From positions 6,982,001-7,046,000 of the forward strand of contig NZ_CP029425.2 of assembly GCF_002278135.3 (NCBI RefSeq): a DNA stretch of 64,000 nt, given 5' to 3'. A program made the position numbers and the translations under genes. Of this stretch, positions 49,428 through 61,811 are shown piece by piece (the first letter of the stretch is position 1; every line of letters starts with the position of its first letter). The notes under the pieces were generated by a model. It was not told the origin of the DNA and did no database searches. It was given only the letters and a program-made list of their open reading frames with translations. The stretch is from Bradyrhizobium ottawaense. Its GTDB lineage: Bacteria; Pseudomonadota; Alphaproteobacteria; Rhizobiales; Xanthobacteraceae.

Positions 49428-50607
49428 GCAGCGAGCGGTCTGTAGCCTGCCAGTCGACGAAGAATACAGCCCATGGGCCTATCGGCCTATCCATGTGCGC
49501 GGCGGCAGGCCCCGGCTCAACTTGCTTGTGACCGTTCCTTGGCGGCGACAGGACCGCGTCCGGCACGACGCGCTGAGGGGATGGAATGTGTCTATGCTAA
49601 CGATATTTTACGTTGGTCGTCCACTAGGCAGATGGCTGGGTGCTAGGCAGCAGGGCATGAACCCGCGCAGGCGCTCTCGCCGGATGCATGCCGTCGGGTT
49701 CGTCAGCTTTTGGACAGCTATTCGGTGTACAATGACTCTTGAAGTTAGCGGCGCGTGGTAGGGACAGCGCTCGCCCCGAGTATGCGTGGGGATTTCGGCG
49801 CCGAGTCACGCTCCTGCTAACTTCAACCAGTCGCGCATGCGCGGCAGAGACAGCGTCTGATCCATCCACCCGACCAGCGCCCCCGCTGCTTCCCGCGTAA
49901 TCGGATCCACGCTACCGGGCGCCGGTCATCCGAATTAGCTAAATACCCCCCATGCGAGCGCTCCGCGCAGGAACTCCTCGTCCAAACTTCGCGATGTCAC
50001 TCGCACTATTCGGCACTTTAATCCGTGAAAGAGTGCTCCAGCTCGGCGCACAATTCCATTGAGAAGCTTGGAACAACACAGCGCTGCAATATCACTGAGT
50101 CAGATCGCGGATGAGGTCCTCACCGAAGCCGTCAATCAAGTCCAGCGACGAGAGAAGGCGGATTGTCGCGGAGCTCGTGGCGAGCGATGACTGGCTTTGA
50201 GGCGCCGGTGCGACGGCAAGCCGATGCCCCCGGCAGCAGCTATTTGGTTGGTGAGCTCACTATAAAAGCGGCTGGCGGTGATTCCGAAGCAGATCGGCTC
50301 CAGCTAGTGCCGACTCTGTGGATGCTTGGTTGCCGACCGGCCCCCTGAGCGCGATTGGGCGTCGGGTAACGCAACCCTACGAGGAGGTTAGCCTAACGGG
50401 CCGCCGGTCCGGCCTGAGAGGAAGCGCAGGCGATTGCTCTGACACGCGATGGCGCGGGGCTCACAAACCTCAGTGACCGGCGAACCTATGTCGCTAAACA
50501 TTCCCCTCTCTGCACTACTTCCAGAGAACTTCCATCGAGAGCATCGATTGAACATCCACAGAAACCGCGGCGGGTGAAACAAGGCGGGCGATGCGGCTGC
50601 CTCGTGT
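49428..50607. other. 1.2 kb gene-poor stretch between groEL and nopT
   Basis: No intact gene recognised. It contains a candidate TtsI box (49700-49748) without an intact gene behind it, and an 11-bp inverted repeat TTGAAGTTAGC / GCTAACTTCAA (49739-49749 and 49816-49826). Probably the decayed remains of a type III effector locus (inference). Confidence 0.4.
49700..49748 (+). promoter_or_regulatory. candidate tts box (TtsI binding site), orphan
   Basis: TCGTCAGCTTTTGGACAGCT resembles the first half of the rhizobial tts box (TCGTCAGCTTnTCGAAAGCT as I remember it), followed 30 bases on by a weaker half AATGACTCTTGAAG. No intact gene follows on the plus strand before nopT, which runs the other way. 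Confidence 0.4.
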
Positions 50608-51504
50608 CTACCGATGAGGTTCCGCGCGCGGGAATAGGGCAAGGTCCGTTGCATTGGGATGCCCATACCTGATCCTTTGTGTGACGACCGCCGAAATATC
50701 ACGTTTGTTCAGGGTGCTATAGCGCTCGGCAAGACTCTTAAACAACCCTCCGACCCGATCTGACGGAACAGTAAATTCGCCATAGTTAGGATCAGAGAGG
50801 ATCGTCGTTCCATTCGACGTTGCCGTTGCAATCGTGTGGGTGCTGGCGCCAGGTTGGACGAATTTCAAGCTGACCAAATGGACGGATGGATCCTGCGCAA
50901 GCTCGTTTACGATCTTGTCGATGCACGAAGATGTACCAAACCTATATCGCGTCTCTTCAGCAGATGGTTCTAGGCCGGCGTCACGCAAGATTGTGCTTTT
51001 TGCCTGGAAATTGTGAGACCCTTCCGCCTTATCCTCTTTCAATTGAGTCTTAAGCTTTTCAGACTGTTCCTGCCGTCTTGCCGCCGAGCGGTGATTTTCC
51101 GTGCCCGGGAGCAGAACCCCCATTCGGGAGGAAGCGCTGCTTGGGAGATCAAGGAGCCACTCCGCGGCCAATCCAACACAGATTCCACTGACATTGGCTT
51201 GGGGCAATTCCGCCGTCCTGTAATCGAACAGAGGACGGACAGGGCTAGTGGCAACGGATAACTCGGAGCTGGAGGACAGAGAGGATGTGCTGAGGCCCGA
51301 GGTGTTTGAACTATCATCGATTGCATCTGAGGTATGCGGCTTGCTGAAGCAGAGCCCCATTCTATCGAACAATTCGCCGGGCGCCAGGCTCTCCAGCCGC
51401 GCGATTTCGGTGAGTGTTTGGGCACATTCGCTACCGTCTGCGGGCCAACTCGATTCCTCAGCTTGCTCAGTATGTGCGTATTCGCCATCGACTCGATTAT
51501 ACAT
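50608..51504 (-). CDS. nopT: type III effector cysteine protease NopT (YopT/AvrPphB family, C58)
   Basis: 298-residue effector, delivered by the symbiotic type III system into legume cells. The papain-like triad is visible: Cys109 in VSGICVGLAAEWLLDL, His223 in GASTHTIATA and Asp238 in ILSDPNYGEF. The N-terminus has FDRMGLCFSK with DRM at 47-49 and Gly50-Leu51-Cys52. In NGR234 NopT autocleavage after DKM exposes a Gly for myristoylation and Cys residues for palmitoylation. Here one possible palmitoylation site is Leu rather than Cys. A Ser-rich linker (62-85) follows. Start ATG 51504; a tts-box-like region lies about 80-130 bases upstream. The gene looks intact. Confidence 0.9.
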   Translation of the reverse strand: MYNRVDGEYAHTEQAEESSWPADGSECAQTLTEIARLESLAPGELFDRMGLCFSKPHTSDAIDDSSNTSGLSTSSLSSSSELSVATSPVRPLFDYRTAELPQANVSGICVGLAAEWLLDLPSSASSRMGVLLPGTENHRSAARRQEQSEKLKTQLKEDKAEGSHNFQAKSTILRDAGLEPSAEETRYRFGTSSCIDKIVNELAQDPSVHLVSLKFVQPGASTHTIATATSNGTTILSDPNYGEFTVPSDRVGGLFKSLAERYSTLNKRDISAVVTQRIRYGHPNATDLALFPRAEPHR

Positions 51505-51579
51505 GCTGGTTCACCGGCTTCTTCCGCGTGCGTCTCCTCAGAGGGCGCGCTGCTCACATCTTGCCTGCGACCGATATCG

Positions 51580-51640
51580 CGGCAAACTGACGAGGAGCTG
51601 GCCACCACACAAGCTTAGGGAAGCTATCGCCGTCATGGCA
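51580..51640 (-). promoter_or_regulatory. possible tts box upstream of nopT
   Basis: Read on the minus strand, GATAGCTTCCCTAAGCT is followed by CTCGTCAGTTTGCCGCGA, two blocks that resemble TtsI half-sites. Both deviate from consensus and the spacing is longer than usual, so this is a weak call supported mainly by position before an effector gene. Confidence 0.35.
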
Positions 51641-52114
51641 AATTGGCTGTGCGACAGTCCCAGCTTCCGGGCGCTGCTGCAGGTGTGAGGCGGTGGCCGA
51701 CCAGCTAGTGACTCTTGCACAGTGAAAGAGGTCGCGCTCGTGTAATTTCAGCTTCAGTCAGGATGATGGCTGCGTTAGACGATGCCTTCACCAAACCAGG
51801 CTCGGTCGTGGGCTTGAGATCGATCTCACCCTCATCGTGCCGCGCCGCCCGGCGCCCAAAACTTCGCCTCCAAAGAGCGCGCAATTCGCGCCCCCAGTTC
51901 GCCCCGTGATCGGCTATCAGCGAGCGAGATGCTGTTGTTCGCTCTGAGGCTGCTCCTGTTTGACAGCGGCATTTCATCTCAGCCCGCCTTGCACGCCGCA
52001 ACGGCCGAGCGAGCCTGACATACACCCGCTTGTGACATCTCATCGGGACGCCGAACCGGTGCTTGTGCACCCGCTCGGCCTCACCTTGTGCTCGGATATT
52101 GTAAACTCAGTCCG
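51641..52114. other. intergenic, no supported gene
   Basis: A 121-codon minus-strand frame (51705-52070) has an ordered-looking end (KPTTEPGLVKASSNAAIILT EAEI) but no family I recognise. Confidence 0.3.
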
Positions 52115-52534
52115 TCATGCTGTCGCGCTCATCCGCGCGAACAACGTTGCCGCATCTGAGGGACTCAATCCAACGACGCCTACGAAGCTCGGAGACGGCA
52201 TCGGAATGTCTCGATAAATGGGTCTCCACAAATGAAGGCAATATCGGCTGTTATTCACATAACGCGAATGTGGCGGATGCAGTTGCATGACGCACTCTTC
52301 TTCATCCCAGAACATGTCTTTGACAAAGCACATCTCCTCCCAGTTTGGACAACGCCGCGGTGTCGAAACAGCGACATGCTCCCACCCAGGACGGACAAAT
52401 GCACTTATCTTTAGTTCACACCCGCAAGGCCCCTGCACAAAGAAGAGACCGCAAGGGCCTGATCCCGGAGCAGTCGCGAACCGGCCATGCTGCACCCGGC
52501 CCGCCTCCAGCTTGTCTACCACCTGCGCTCGCAC
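52115..52534 (-). CDS. conserved hypothetical protein (DUF7694-like)
   Basis: Up to 139 residues from a GTG at 52534. The core CGLFFVQGPCGCELKISAFV, GWEHVAVSTPRRCPNWEEMC, FVKDMFWDEEECVMQLHPPH and SRYVNNSRYCLHLWRPI is a strongly conserved pattern (WEHVSVS...PNWEEMCFxKDxFWDxEExVxQxHPPxSxYxNxHxxCLHLWRP) known from phage and rhizobial hypothetical proteins. The last 25 residues are less typical and the frame may have lost its natural stop. Function unknown. Confidence 0.72.
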   Translation of the reverse strand: MRAQVVDKLEAGRVQHGRFATAPGSGPCGLFFVQGPCGCELKISAFVRPGWEHVAVSTPRRCPNWEEMCFVKDMFWDEEECVMQLHPPHSRYVNNSRYCLHLWRPIYRDIPMPSPSFVGVVGLSPSDAATLFARMSATA

Positions 52535-53328
52535 GCCCGCTCCTTTGCCTCTCGGATAGCCCTGAACTCTACGTAGAGGACGTTGTCGCGCAACAAGTCA
52601 ACCTCCGCGATTCTCGGCCCAGCTTTCCTGAACCACTCTACAACGCACCATCCGCAAAAGCGGTAGATGTCTATCATCACTCACGCTCCTCTAGTTATGC
52701 CTCTGGTGCTCGAATTGCGCTCGGTGCCGCCGGTTGCCTGAGGACGGGCGGCGGCACGATCTGTACGTTGAGTTAGGCGACCCGCCGATCGAATCTTCCC
52801 GCTACTTATGTAAGTCCGCCATTGAGCCTCTCCGCGGCGAAGCAGTCTTGATCGGTGCCAGGCATTCACTGCTCATCGCCGGCAGAGCGCACATCACGCT
52901 TGAGCATGCGAAGTCGGCGGCTCTTGAGGCCTCATCTCGTCTTCAATGAATTGTCCCTCATCATGCCATGCTCTCCTATTGGCGGCGGAATCCAGACTTC
53001 ATGATGCTCGCAGTTGCCGCACCAGATAGCTCCGGGCGACATTGCTGCTTCTGCGGGAGTGTACTTGATCCCTTGCGGCCTTCTCGCAAAGGCTGAACAG
53101 TCCTAATGCGTCAATTATGTGAAAACCATTCAGTTTTATGGCGTCCAAATCGGCTCGTACATAGCCGCAGACGTCTGGAATGCACTTCTTAGCTGGCACA
53201 TCCAGCGGACCGCTGCGACCTCGATCGTCAGCTAACGGTCAGGAACAATGATTAACCGATCTCATTGGCTGCCACTGCAAATATCGCTCGATTTATAGGC
53301 CTCACTAAGATGCGGCCCTTAACGCGTT
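52535..53328. other. intergenic before IS256 copy 2
   Basis: Short frames only. A minus-strand frame of 66 codons (52999-53199; PAKKCIPDVCGYVRADLDAI) is possible but unsupported. Confidence 0.3.
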
Positions 53329-54723
53329 GAGCTATGCGGGAAACTGGGTGATGACGGAATGAGATAGGCGGCGTATCGAGGCGGGTGTCGAGCCTGCCAG
53401 AACCTCAAGGAGAGCGATACGCCATGAACGAGCATAGCAACATTGTCCCACTGCGTCAGCCCGATGAGATCGACGATCCACTGACGAATATTTTGCGATC
53501 TGGTGCTCGGCAGCTGCTTGCGCAGGCTGTCGAGATGGAAGCCGAGGCGTTTCTCGCCGCGATGAAGGGCTTGAAGCTTCCCGATGGCCGCGACCGCCTC
53601 GTGCGGCACGGCCATGGTCCAGTGCGGACGATCCAGACGGGGATCGGCGCCGTCGAAGTCGCCCGGGTAAAGATTCGCGATCGCGCGGTGACCAGCGATG
53701 GCGAGCGGATCCGCTTCACCTCGGCGATCCTGCCGTTGTGGGCACGGCGCACGAAGAGCTTGGATGCACTTTTGCCGGTTCTGTACCTGCGAGGCATCTC
53801 GACGGGCGACTTCCAGGAGGCGCTGGCGGCGCTCCTGGGCAAGGATGCGCCGAATCTTTCTCCGGCGGTGGTTTCCAGACTGACGACGGAGTGGCAGCTC
53901 GAGTACGAGCGTTGGCAGAAGCGCGATCTGTCGGCGCGCCGGTACGTATACGTGTGGGCGGACGGCGTCTTCCTGCAGGCTCGCATGGAAGACCACAGCG
54001 AATGCATGCTGGTGCTGATCGGCGCGACGCCGGAAGGCAAGAAGGAACTCATCGGCTTCCAGGTCGGCGTGCGCGAGAGCACGCAGAGCTGGCACGAACT
54101 GCTCGTCGAGGCGAAAACCCGTGGGCTGAAGATCGCCCCGGAAATCGCCGTCGGTGACGGCGCGCTCGGCTTCTGGAAGGCGCTCGACGAGGTCTTTCCC
54201 GCCACGCGACATCAGCGGTGCTGGGTGCACAAAACCGCGAATATCTTGAACAAAGTCGCAGTGTCGGTACAGGCCAGCATGAAGAAGGATCTGCGCGAGG
54301 TCTATTTGGCGTCCAACCGAGCTTCGGCCGAAGTGGCGATCGATGTCTTTGCCGAGAAATACGGAGCGAAGTACGACAAGGCGGTCGAGTGCCTGACGAA
54401 AGATCGCGACGCAATGCTTGCGTTCTACGAATTCCCCGCCGAGCATTGGGACCACTTGCGGACGACGAATCCCATCGAAAGCGTGTTCGCGACGGTCCGG
54501 CACAGAACGGTGCGCACGAAAGGTTCGTTATCGTCAACGACTGCCAAGTTGATGGTGTTCAAGCTGCTCTGCGCCGCATCAAAGACCTGGCGGCGGCTGA
54601 AAGGCACAAATCAGTTGCCGAAGGTCATCGCAGGTGTCAGATTCGAAAACGGCATCGAGGTCATCCAAGTGCCGGAAAACCACGCCGCCTGATCGCCTCG
54701 TCACCCAAAATCCCGCATAGCTC
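53329..54723 (+). mobile_element. IS256-family insertion sequence, copy 2 (inverted relative to copy 1)
   Basis: 1395 bp, the same length as copy 1, with GAGCTATGCGGGA ends and a perfect 9-bp target duplication TAACGCGTT (53320-53328 and 54724-54732). The transposase product is identical to that of copy 1, so transposition is recent. The two inverted copies span about 23.5 kb (29857 to 53329). Confidence 0.95.
53424..54692 (+). CDS. IS256-family (mutator type) transposase, copy 2
   Basis: 422 residues from ATG 53424, with the same residues throughout as the copy at 28494-29762, including VYVWADGVFLQARMEDHSEC, IAVGDGALGFWKALDEVFPA and NPIESVFATVRHRT. Intact, so it could drive movement of both copies. 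Confidence 0.95.
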   Translation: MNEHSNIVPLRQPDEIDDPLTNILRSGARQLLAQAVEMEAEAFLAAMKGLKLPDGRDRLVRHGHGPVRTIQTGIGAVEVARVKIRDRAVTSDGERIRFTSAILPLWARRTKSLDALLPVLYLRGISTGDFQEALAALLGKDAPNLSPAVVSRLTTEWQLEYERWQKRDLSARRYVYVWADGVFLQARMEDHSECMLVLIGATPEGKKELIGFQVGVRESTQSWHELLVEAKTRGLKIAPEIAVGDGALGFWKALDEVFPATRHQRCWVHKTANILNKVAVSVQASMKKDLREVYLASNRASAEVAIDVFAEKYGAKYDKAVECLTKDRDAMLAFYEFPAEHWDHLRTTNPIESVFATVRHRTVRTKGSLSSTTAKLMVFKLLCAASKTWRRLKGTNQLPKVIAGVRFENGIEVIQVPENHAA

Positions 54724-55019
54724 TAACGCGTTGGCTACGTGACCTTGCCCCCATATGTGGAACGGCCCGCGAGGCAAGAGCTTTTTCAGTCGATTTCACA
54801 CATTGGAACGGTGCGGTCATATGTCCGGCCTTTGCGCGCGGCACAATATGGCCGCTGGCCTCGATGAGATCCGCGGAACGAGGAGCTAAATCAAGTTTAC
54901 GCGCTTGAGCGCATTGGGGGCAGTAGCTTCACTCGTTTCGGGATTTCGTCCCATGGGTTCATCGCCTGTTGTTGCACCTCGCCCTCTGCCGGCCTGCGCC
55001 GGTCAGATCGTTTTGGCGG

Positions 55020-56055
55020 TCACTGCGTCACCGCGGCAATCGCCAATGGGTCGGGACGCCGATAAATTTCACCCTTGTCCAGGAGCGCCCAGATGATCCG
55101 CGCCGTCTTATTGGCCTGCGCGACGGCGGCAACCTTGAAGGGGCGTCTGGCGAGAAGCGCCTTCAGCCACGGCCGCGCCCGAACGTCGTTTCGGACAAGC
55201 CGCAAGACGGCCGTTGCCCCGACAACGAGGAGAGAGCGGAGTTCTGGATTTCCCATCTTCGATATTCGTCCCAACCGCTCTTTGCCTCCGCTTGAATGAG
55301 GCCGCGGCGTCAATCCCAGCCAGGCGGCAAAGTGGCGAGCCGACTTGAACCCGCCGGGATCCGGCACAAGCGCTTTGATGGTCGCCGCCGTAATGGCGCC
55401 GACGCCAGGGATCGTGGTCAACCGACGCATGTCCTCGTCGTGCTTGGCCTCCGCGACGATTGCGCGCTCGAGCCTCTCGATCTGGTCGGCTGAAGCTTCA
55501 ATCTCGTCGGCAATAGCCATCAGCGCGAAGCGCGCTGCTGCGGGCAGGCGTGCATCTGTCTCATCCCGTATGATTGCGACCAGCGCCTCAACCTTTGCCA
55601 GGCCGGCGGTGGCGATGATCCCCAATTCTGCCAGATGCGCGCGCAACGCGTTGACCGATTGCGTTCGCTGCCGCACTAGAAGAGCGCGGGGTCTTCAGCA
55701 CCATCGCGGCAGCCTGTTGCTCAGCCGTCTTAATCGGCACGAAGCGCATGGTCTTTCGGGTCACCGCTTCGCTGATGGCCTCAGCGTCCGCCGCATCCGT
55801 CTTGCCACGCTTGACGAAGGGTTTGACATAAGCCGGCGGAATGAGCCGGACCTCATGACCGAGAGCTGCGATCTCGCGCGCCCAATAGTGGGCGCTACCG
55901 CATGCTTCCATCCCCACCAGGCATGCTGGCAGCTTCTCAAAGAAACGCAGAACTTCGCTGCGCCGTAGCTTCCGGTTGAACACGGGTGAGCCCTCGGCAT
56001 CCGCCCCGTGAACCTGGAAAACGTGCTTGGCCAGATCCAGCCCGATGGTGATAAC
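55020..56055 (-). pseudogene. IS110-family transposase, frameshifted
   Basis: The N-terminal DEDD domain reads ITIGLDLAKHVFQVHGADAE (about 56055-55990), FFEKLPACLVGMEACGSAHY, VRLIPPAYVKPFVKRGKTDA and ADAEAISEAV. The frame then breaks near 55680 after EQQAAAMVLKT. The C-terminal Transposase_20 part continues in another frame: RTQSVNALRAHLAELGIIAT, LTTIPGVGAITAATIKALVP, FAAWLGLTPRPHSSGGKERL and ISKMGNPELRSLLVVGA. The expected start codon is also lost (a stop precedes the first family residues). Clearly IS110, probably inactive. Confidence 0.88.
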
Positions 56056-56188
56056 CTATAGCGCGACGATCTGGGTCGGAAGAGCGCGGCGATCAGGATG
56101 GCGAGTCAGTGTCGCGGCGCGATGATGATCGCCGCGATGATTGTCGCGCGCAAGAGTTTTGTTTGCTTTGATTGTCGCGGAGCGTCAA

Positions 56189-58652
<2,464 letters not shown>

Positions 58653-58807
58653 TAGCCCTCTCATCATGGTCGACGCTCCACTTCCATCCTGTTCGCCGCG
58701 CGGCATAACCTGTTTCACGGAACGGTCCCTCCTTTGTGGCGTTCGAACAACGACCACGTTCTAGCACTTTGATGCTGTTGGAGCGGGCCGTTCCACCACA
58801 TCAAGTT

Positions 58808-59695
58808 TTATCCGGTCCTGAGTTCGCCCCGGCTGTTGGATTTGCTCGGTTGGGCGGTGGCAGCGGCGGGAGCTGGCGCGGAGCCATCGGCATAGCGCAG
58901 CGCCAGATCCCGTCGCGGGTTGCAGGTGAAGGCAAACTCCGATGGTGTTTTCCATCCGAGTTGCGAGTGAGGTCGCGTATCGTTGTAGTCGGCCCGCCAA
59001 TGTCCGAGTTCGACGCGGGCCTGGGCCAGCGACGTGAACAGCGTCTCGTTCAACAATTCGTCTCGGAGACAGCCATTGAAGCTTTCGATGAAGGCATTCT
59101 GCGTCGGCTTGCGGGGCGCGATGTAATGCCAGTCGACACGGCTCTGGTCGGCCCATGTCAGGATGGCGTTGCTGGTCAATTCGATGCCGTTGTCGCTGAC
59201 CACCATTTTGGGCTTGCCGCGCTCAATCATCAGCCGGTCCAGCTCCCGCGCCACCCGGGAGCCCGACAGTGAGGTGTCGGCCACCAACGCCAGGCATTCG
59301 CGCGTGCACTCGTCGACCACGGTCAGGATGCGGAAGCGGCGGCCATCGGTGAGCTGGTCCGAGACGAAGTCGAGCGACCAGCGGTCATTCGGCGCTATCG
59401 GCACCACCATCGGCGCCCTGGTCCCGAGCGCCCGCTTGCGGCCACCACGGCGACGGACCGCGAGCCTCTCTTCCCGGTAGAGCCGGAACAGTTTCTTGTG
59501 GTTGACCAGATAGCCCTCCCGCCTGAGCAGAACATGCAGGCGCCGATAGCCGAAGCGACGGCGCACCTCGGCAATCGCTCTCATGCGTTGGCGTAGGGCC
59601 GCGTCGTCCGCCCGGGTCGTCCGATATCTGATGGTCATGCGGCAACAGCCGATGGCTTTACACGCCCGCCGTTCGCTCATCCCGTGGGCGTCCAC
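58808..59695 (-). CDS. IS3-family transposase OrfB, 5'-truncated
   Basis: 295 residues starting at a [23 protein letters not shown], then [20 protein letters not shown] and [20 protein letters not shown]. The rve core follows with [20 protein letters not shown] (first Asp), [14 protein letters not shown] (second Asp) and [20 protein letters not shown] (Glu), ending [20 protein letters not shown]. The catalytic triad is complete, but the region normally preceding the SERRACK motif is absent, so the fusion transposase is probably defective. Confidence 0.88.
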   Translation of the reverse strand: MDAHGMSERRACKAIGCCRMTIRYRTTRADDAALRQRMRAIAEVRRRFGYRRLHVLLRREGYLVNHKKLFRLYREERLAVRRRGGRKRALGTRAPMVVPIAPNDRWSLDFVSDQLTDGRRFRILTVVDECTRECLALVADTSLSGSRVARELDRLMIERGKPKMVVSDNGIELTSNAILTWADQSRVDWHYIAPRKPTQNAFIESFNGCLRDELLNETLFTSLAQARVELGHWRADYNDTRPHSQLGWKTPSEFAFTCNPRRDLALRYADGSAPAPAAATAQPSKSNSRGELRTG

Positions 59696-59909
59696 GATCG
59701 GCCAAAAGCCGCTTCAGCCGCGTGTTCTCATCCTCCAGCGTCCTCAGCCGCTTGGCCTCCGAGACCTCCATCCCGCCAAACTTGGCTTTCCATTTGTAGA
59801 TGCTGGCATCGCTGACGCCGTGCTTCCGGCACAGATCGGCAACCGACACGCCAGCTTCGTGCTCCTTCAAAATCCCGATGATCTGCTCTTCCGTAAAGCG
59901 GCTGCGCTT
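59658..59909 (-). CDS. IS3-family transposase OrfA, 3'-altered
   Basis: 83 residues from ATG 59909: [40 protein letters not shown] and [20 protein letters not shown] are the HTH and leucine-zipper part of IS407-type OrfA. After RLLAD the usual D-N-A-x-L-K-D end is replaced by [11 protein letters not shown], which is orfB DNA read in the wrong frame. This places an internal deletion at about 59690-59700. Confidence 0.85.
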   Translation of the reverse strand, partial: KRSRFTEEQIIGILKEHEAGVSVADLCRKHGVSDASIYKWKAKFGGMEVSEAKRLRTLEDENTRLKRLLADRGRPRDERTAGV

Positions 59910-60011
59910 CATGCTCTGGTCCTCATATCGGCCAGAGCGAACTTCAATCTGGATTAAGTCCACGGGGCAAGGTCATACGGCATGACGCTCGCGAGGCGCT
60001 CACCTTTTGCT

Positions 60012-61811
60012 GTCGAGTAGGCCGAGGGAGTTTCACCCTCGGCCGCTCACAGATCCGGACGTGATACTCTCGCATCATCCGGCTCCTGTTATCCAACCGT
60101 AGCCCGTCCAAGCTTTTGCCAATGGACAAAGAGCTTTGGATTTTGCTTCGCCATCTCGTTGAGTTTCCGCAACGACCGTCCCCGATGGCCCTTCAGTTGC
60201 TTGTACTTGCACCGAAGCCACGCGCCGAGGCGCTCATCGAAGTACTCATAGAGCCTACGCAGTTCCGTCGGGTAGAATCGCCCGTAGTATTGATCCCAGC
60301 CCCGAAGGACGGGGCTGAGACTACGCGCGATGTCTTCAAGCGGAAGCGGCGAGTGCTGAGGCAAGCGCCATCCTCGAATGCGAGCCCTCATCTCCTTGAG
60401 AGAGTTCGGACTCACGCCCGGAAGGAAGCAGGTGAAGATCCTGCCCCACCGGTTCTTCGCCATACGGGGGCGGAAGCTAAAGCCCAGGAAGTCAAAATGG
60501 ATCTGCGGGTAGGACCGCCGTCGATTGCTGTCAGCGCAGTAGACCACTTTAGTCTTCTCCGGATGCAGCAATAAATGGCAGTCAGCAAACCGTCGTTCCA
60601 GCGCCGATTTGAGTTCCTCCGCTTCCGCGTGCGGCAATGGCAGATGATGTCGTCGGCGTAGCGTTCGAACGGAATGTGGGGATAAGACCCCTTCATCCAA
60701 ACATCGAACACGTAGTGCAGGAACAAGTTTGCCAGGATTGGACTGACCACACCCCCTTGAGACCTGCCTGTCGTCCTCGCCCGAACCGATCCATCGGGCA
60801 TCTCGACCGGAGCCTTAAGCCACCGCTCAATGTAGAGCCGGATCCAGTCAGCTTTCGTGTGTCGATAGACCGCGCGCATCAAGAGTTCATGATCGATCGT
60901 GTCGAAAAAGCTCTTGATGTCGAGATCTACGACCCAGTCGTGCTGCCAGCACCGCTTACGCGCCTGCTCTATGGCCTGATGGGCCGATTTTCCGGGCCTG
61001 TAGCCGTAGGAGTCCGGATCAAATTCTCCATCCAACACCGGCTCCAGACACCGTTTGACCACCATCTGGGCGATACGGTCCGCGACCGTCGGTATGCCAA
61101 GAGGACGAATCCCACCGCCGGCCTTAGGAATCTCGACCCGCCGCACTGGTGGCGGGAAGTAACTTCCTGACACCAACCGATTCCACAGCCGGTAGCGGTG
61201 GTTCTCAAGATCGCCGGCAAAGTCTTCGAGACTCTGGCCATCGACGCCCGCCGCCTTTCCCTTCTTCACAAGCTTATAGGCTTCCCACACCATCCGCTTG
61301 GTGATGGGCAACGGTTTGCCGGAGTTCACCGTGCTCCTCCCGGTCTTCCCGGTTGGCGCAGTGACGCCGGCAGGATAACGCAACCCCTTTGCTCCACGGC
61401 CATTACAGCCGCTTCCTCACTATTACGGGTTGCTCCGCCCCTGACGCATTGCGTCAGGTTCCGACGTTCCGTGTTGAAGCCTGTGACGAGATCATGCCGC
61501 CTATGCACCGGCTGCCGCGTGGGCCGTAAACAGGCTCCGCCCACACTCCTCCGAGCGCTACTACCCCACGCCCGTCTTGACAGCATCTTGAACCCATTTC
61601 GATACGTCATCGGCGGTTCGCTTGCACTCATCTTCTTGTCACTTACCTGACGGTTTCATTCACCGCCTTTTTCCTCATCGCTCACCACCGCGCCTTTTGA
61701 ACGCGGCAGCATGAGGTGGTTTAAGCCTGCCCCTGAAGGCCGGCTCCGGGAGGCCAAACTCCCATCTTCAACACAGCATCACCGGCGTCGCCGCCGGTGT
61801 TCGTTGCACAC
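60012..61811 (-). mobile_element. group II intron with reverse-transcriptase ORF
   Basis: About 1.8 kb on the minus strand. The 5' end is taken as GTGTGCAACG at 61811. Domain V reads GAGCCGGATGATGCGAGAGT then ATCACGTCCGGATC (about 60085-60050), the highly conserved GAGCC...ACG hairpin. Domain VI is GGCCGAGGGTGAAACTCCCT then CGGCCTACTCGAC, ending at about 60012. The encoded RT lies in domain IV between these. The ribozyme parts look intact although the protein is frameshifted. Confidence 0.82.
60089..61383 (-). pseudogene. group II intron reverse transcriptase/maturase (LtrA-like), frameshifted
   Basis: The first frame (61383 to about 60640) gives KGKAAGVDGQSLEDFAGDLE, PVRRVEIPKAGGGIRPLGIP, YGYRPGKSAHQAIEQARKRC, VVDLDIKSFFDTIDHELLMR, GRSQGGVVSPILANLFLHYV and the catalytic FERYADDIICHC. 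A one-base slip near 60640 moves the rest (AEELKSALERRFADCHLLLH, PEKTKVVYC, FDFLGFSFRPRMAKNRWGRI and the GIIM maturase part RSLSPVLRGWDQYYGRFYPT) into a second frame ending at 60089. Without the slip the protein would be about 430 residues, the usual size. Splicing or mobility would need a protein supplied by another copy. Confidence 0.88.

Larger units (their letters stand above)
58737..59943 (-). mobile_element. IS3-family element (IS407 group), internally deleted
   Basis: Two consecutive minus-strand frames, orfA and orfB, of an IS3/IS407-type element. The expected 25-30 codons joining the end of orfA to the start of orfB are missing (see the two genes). End coordinates are approximate; no target duplication was identified. 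Confidence 0.75.
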
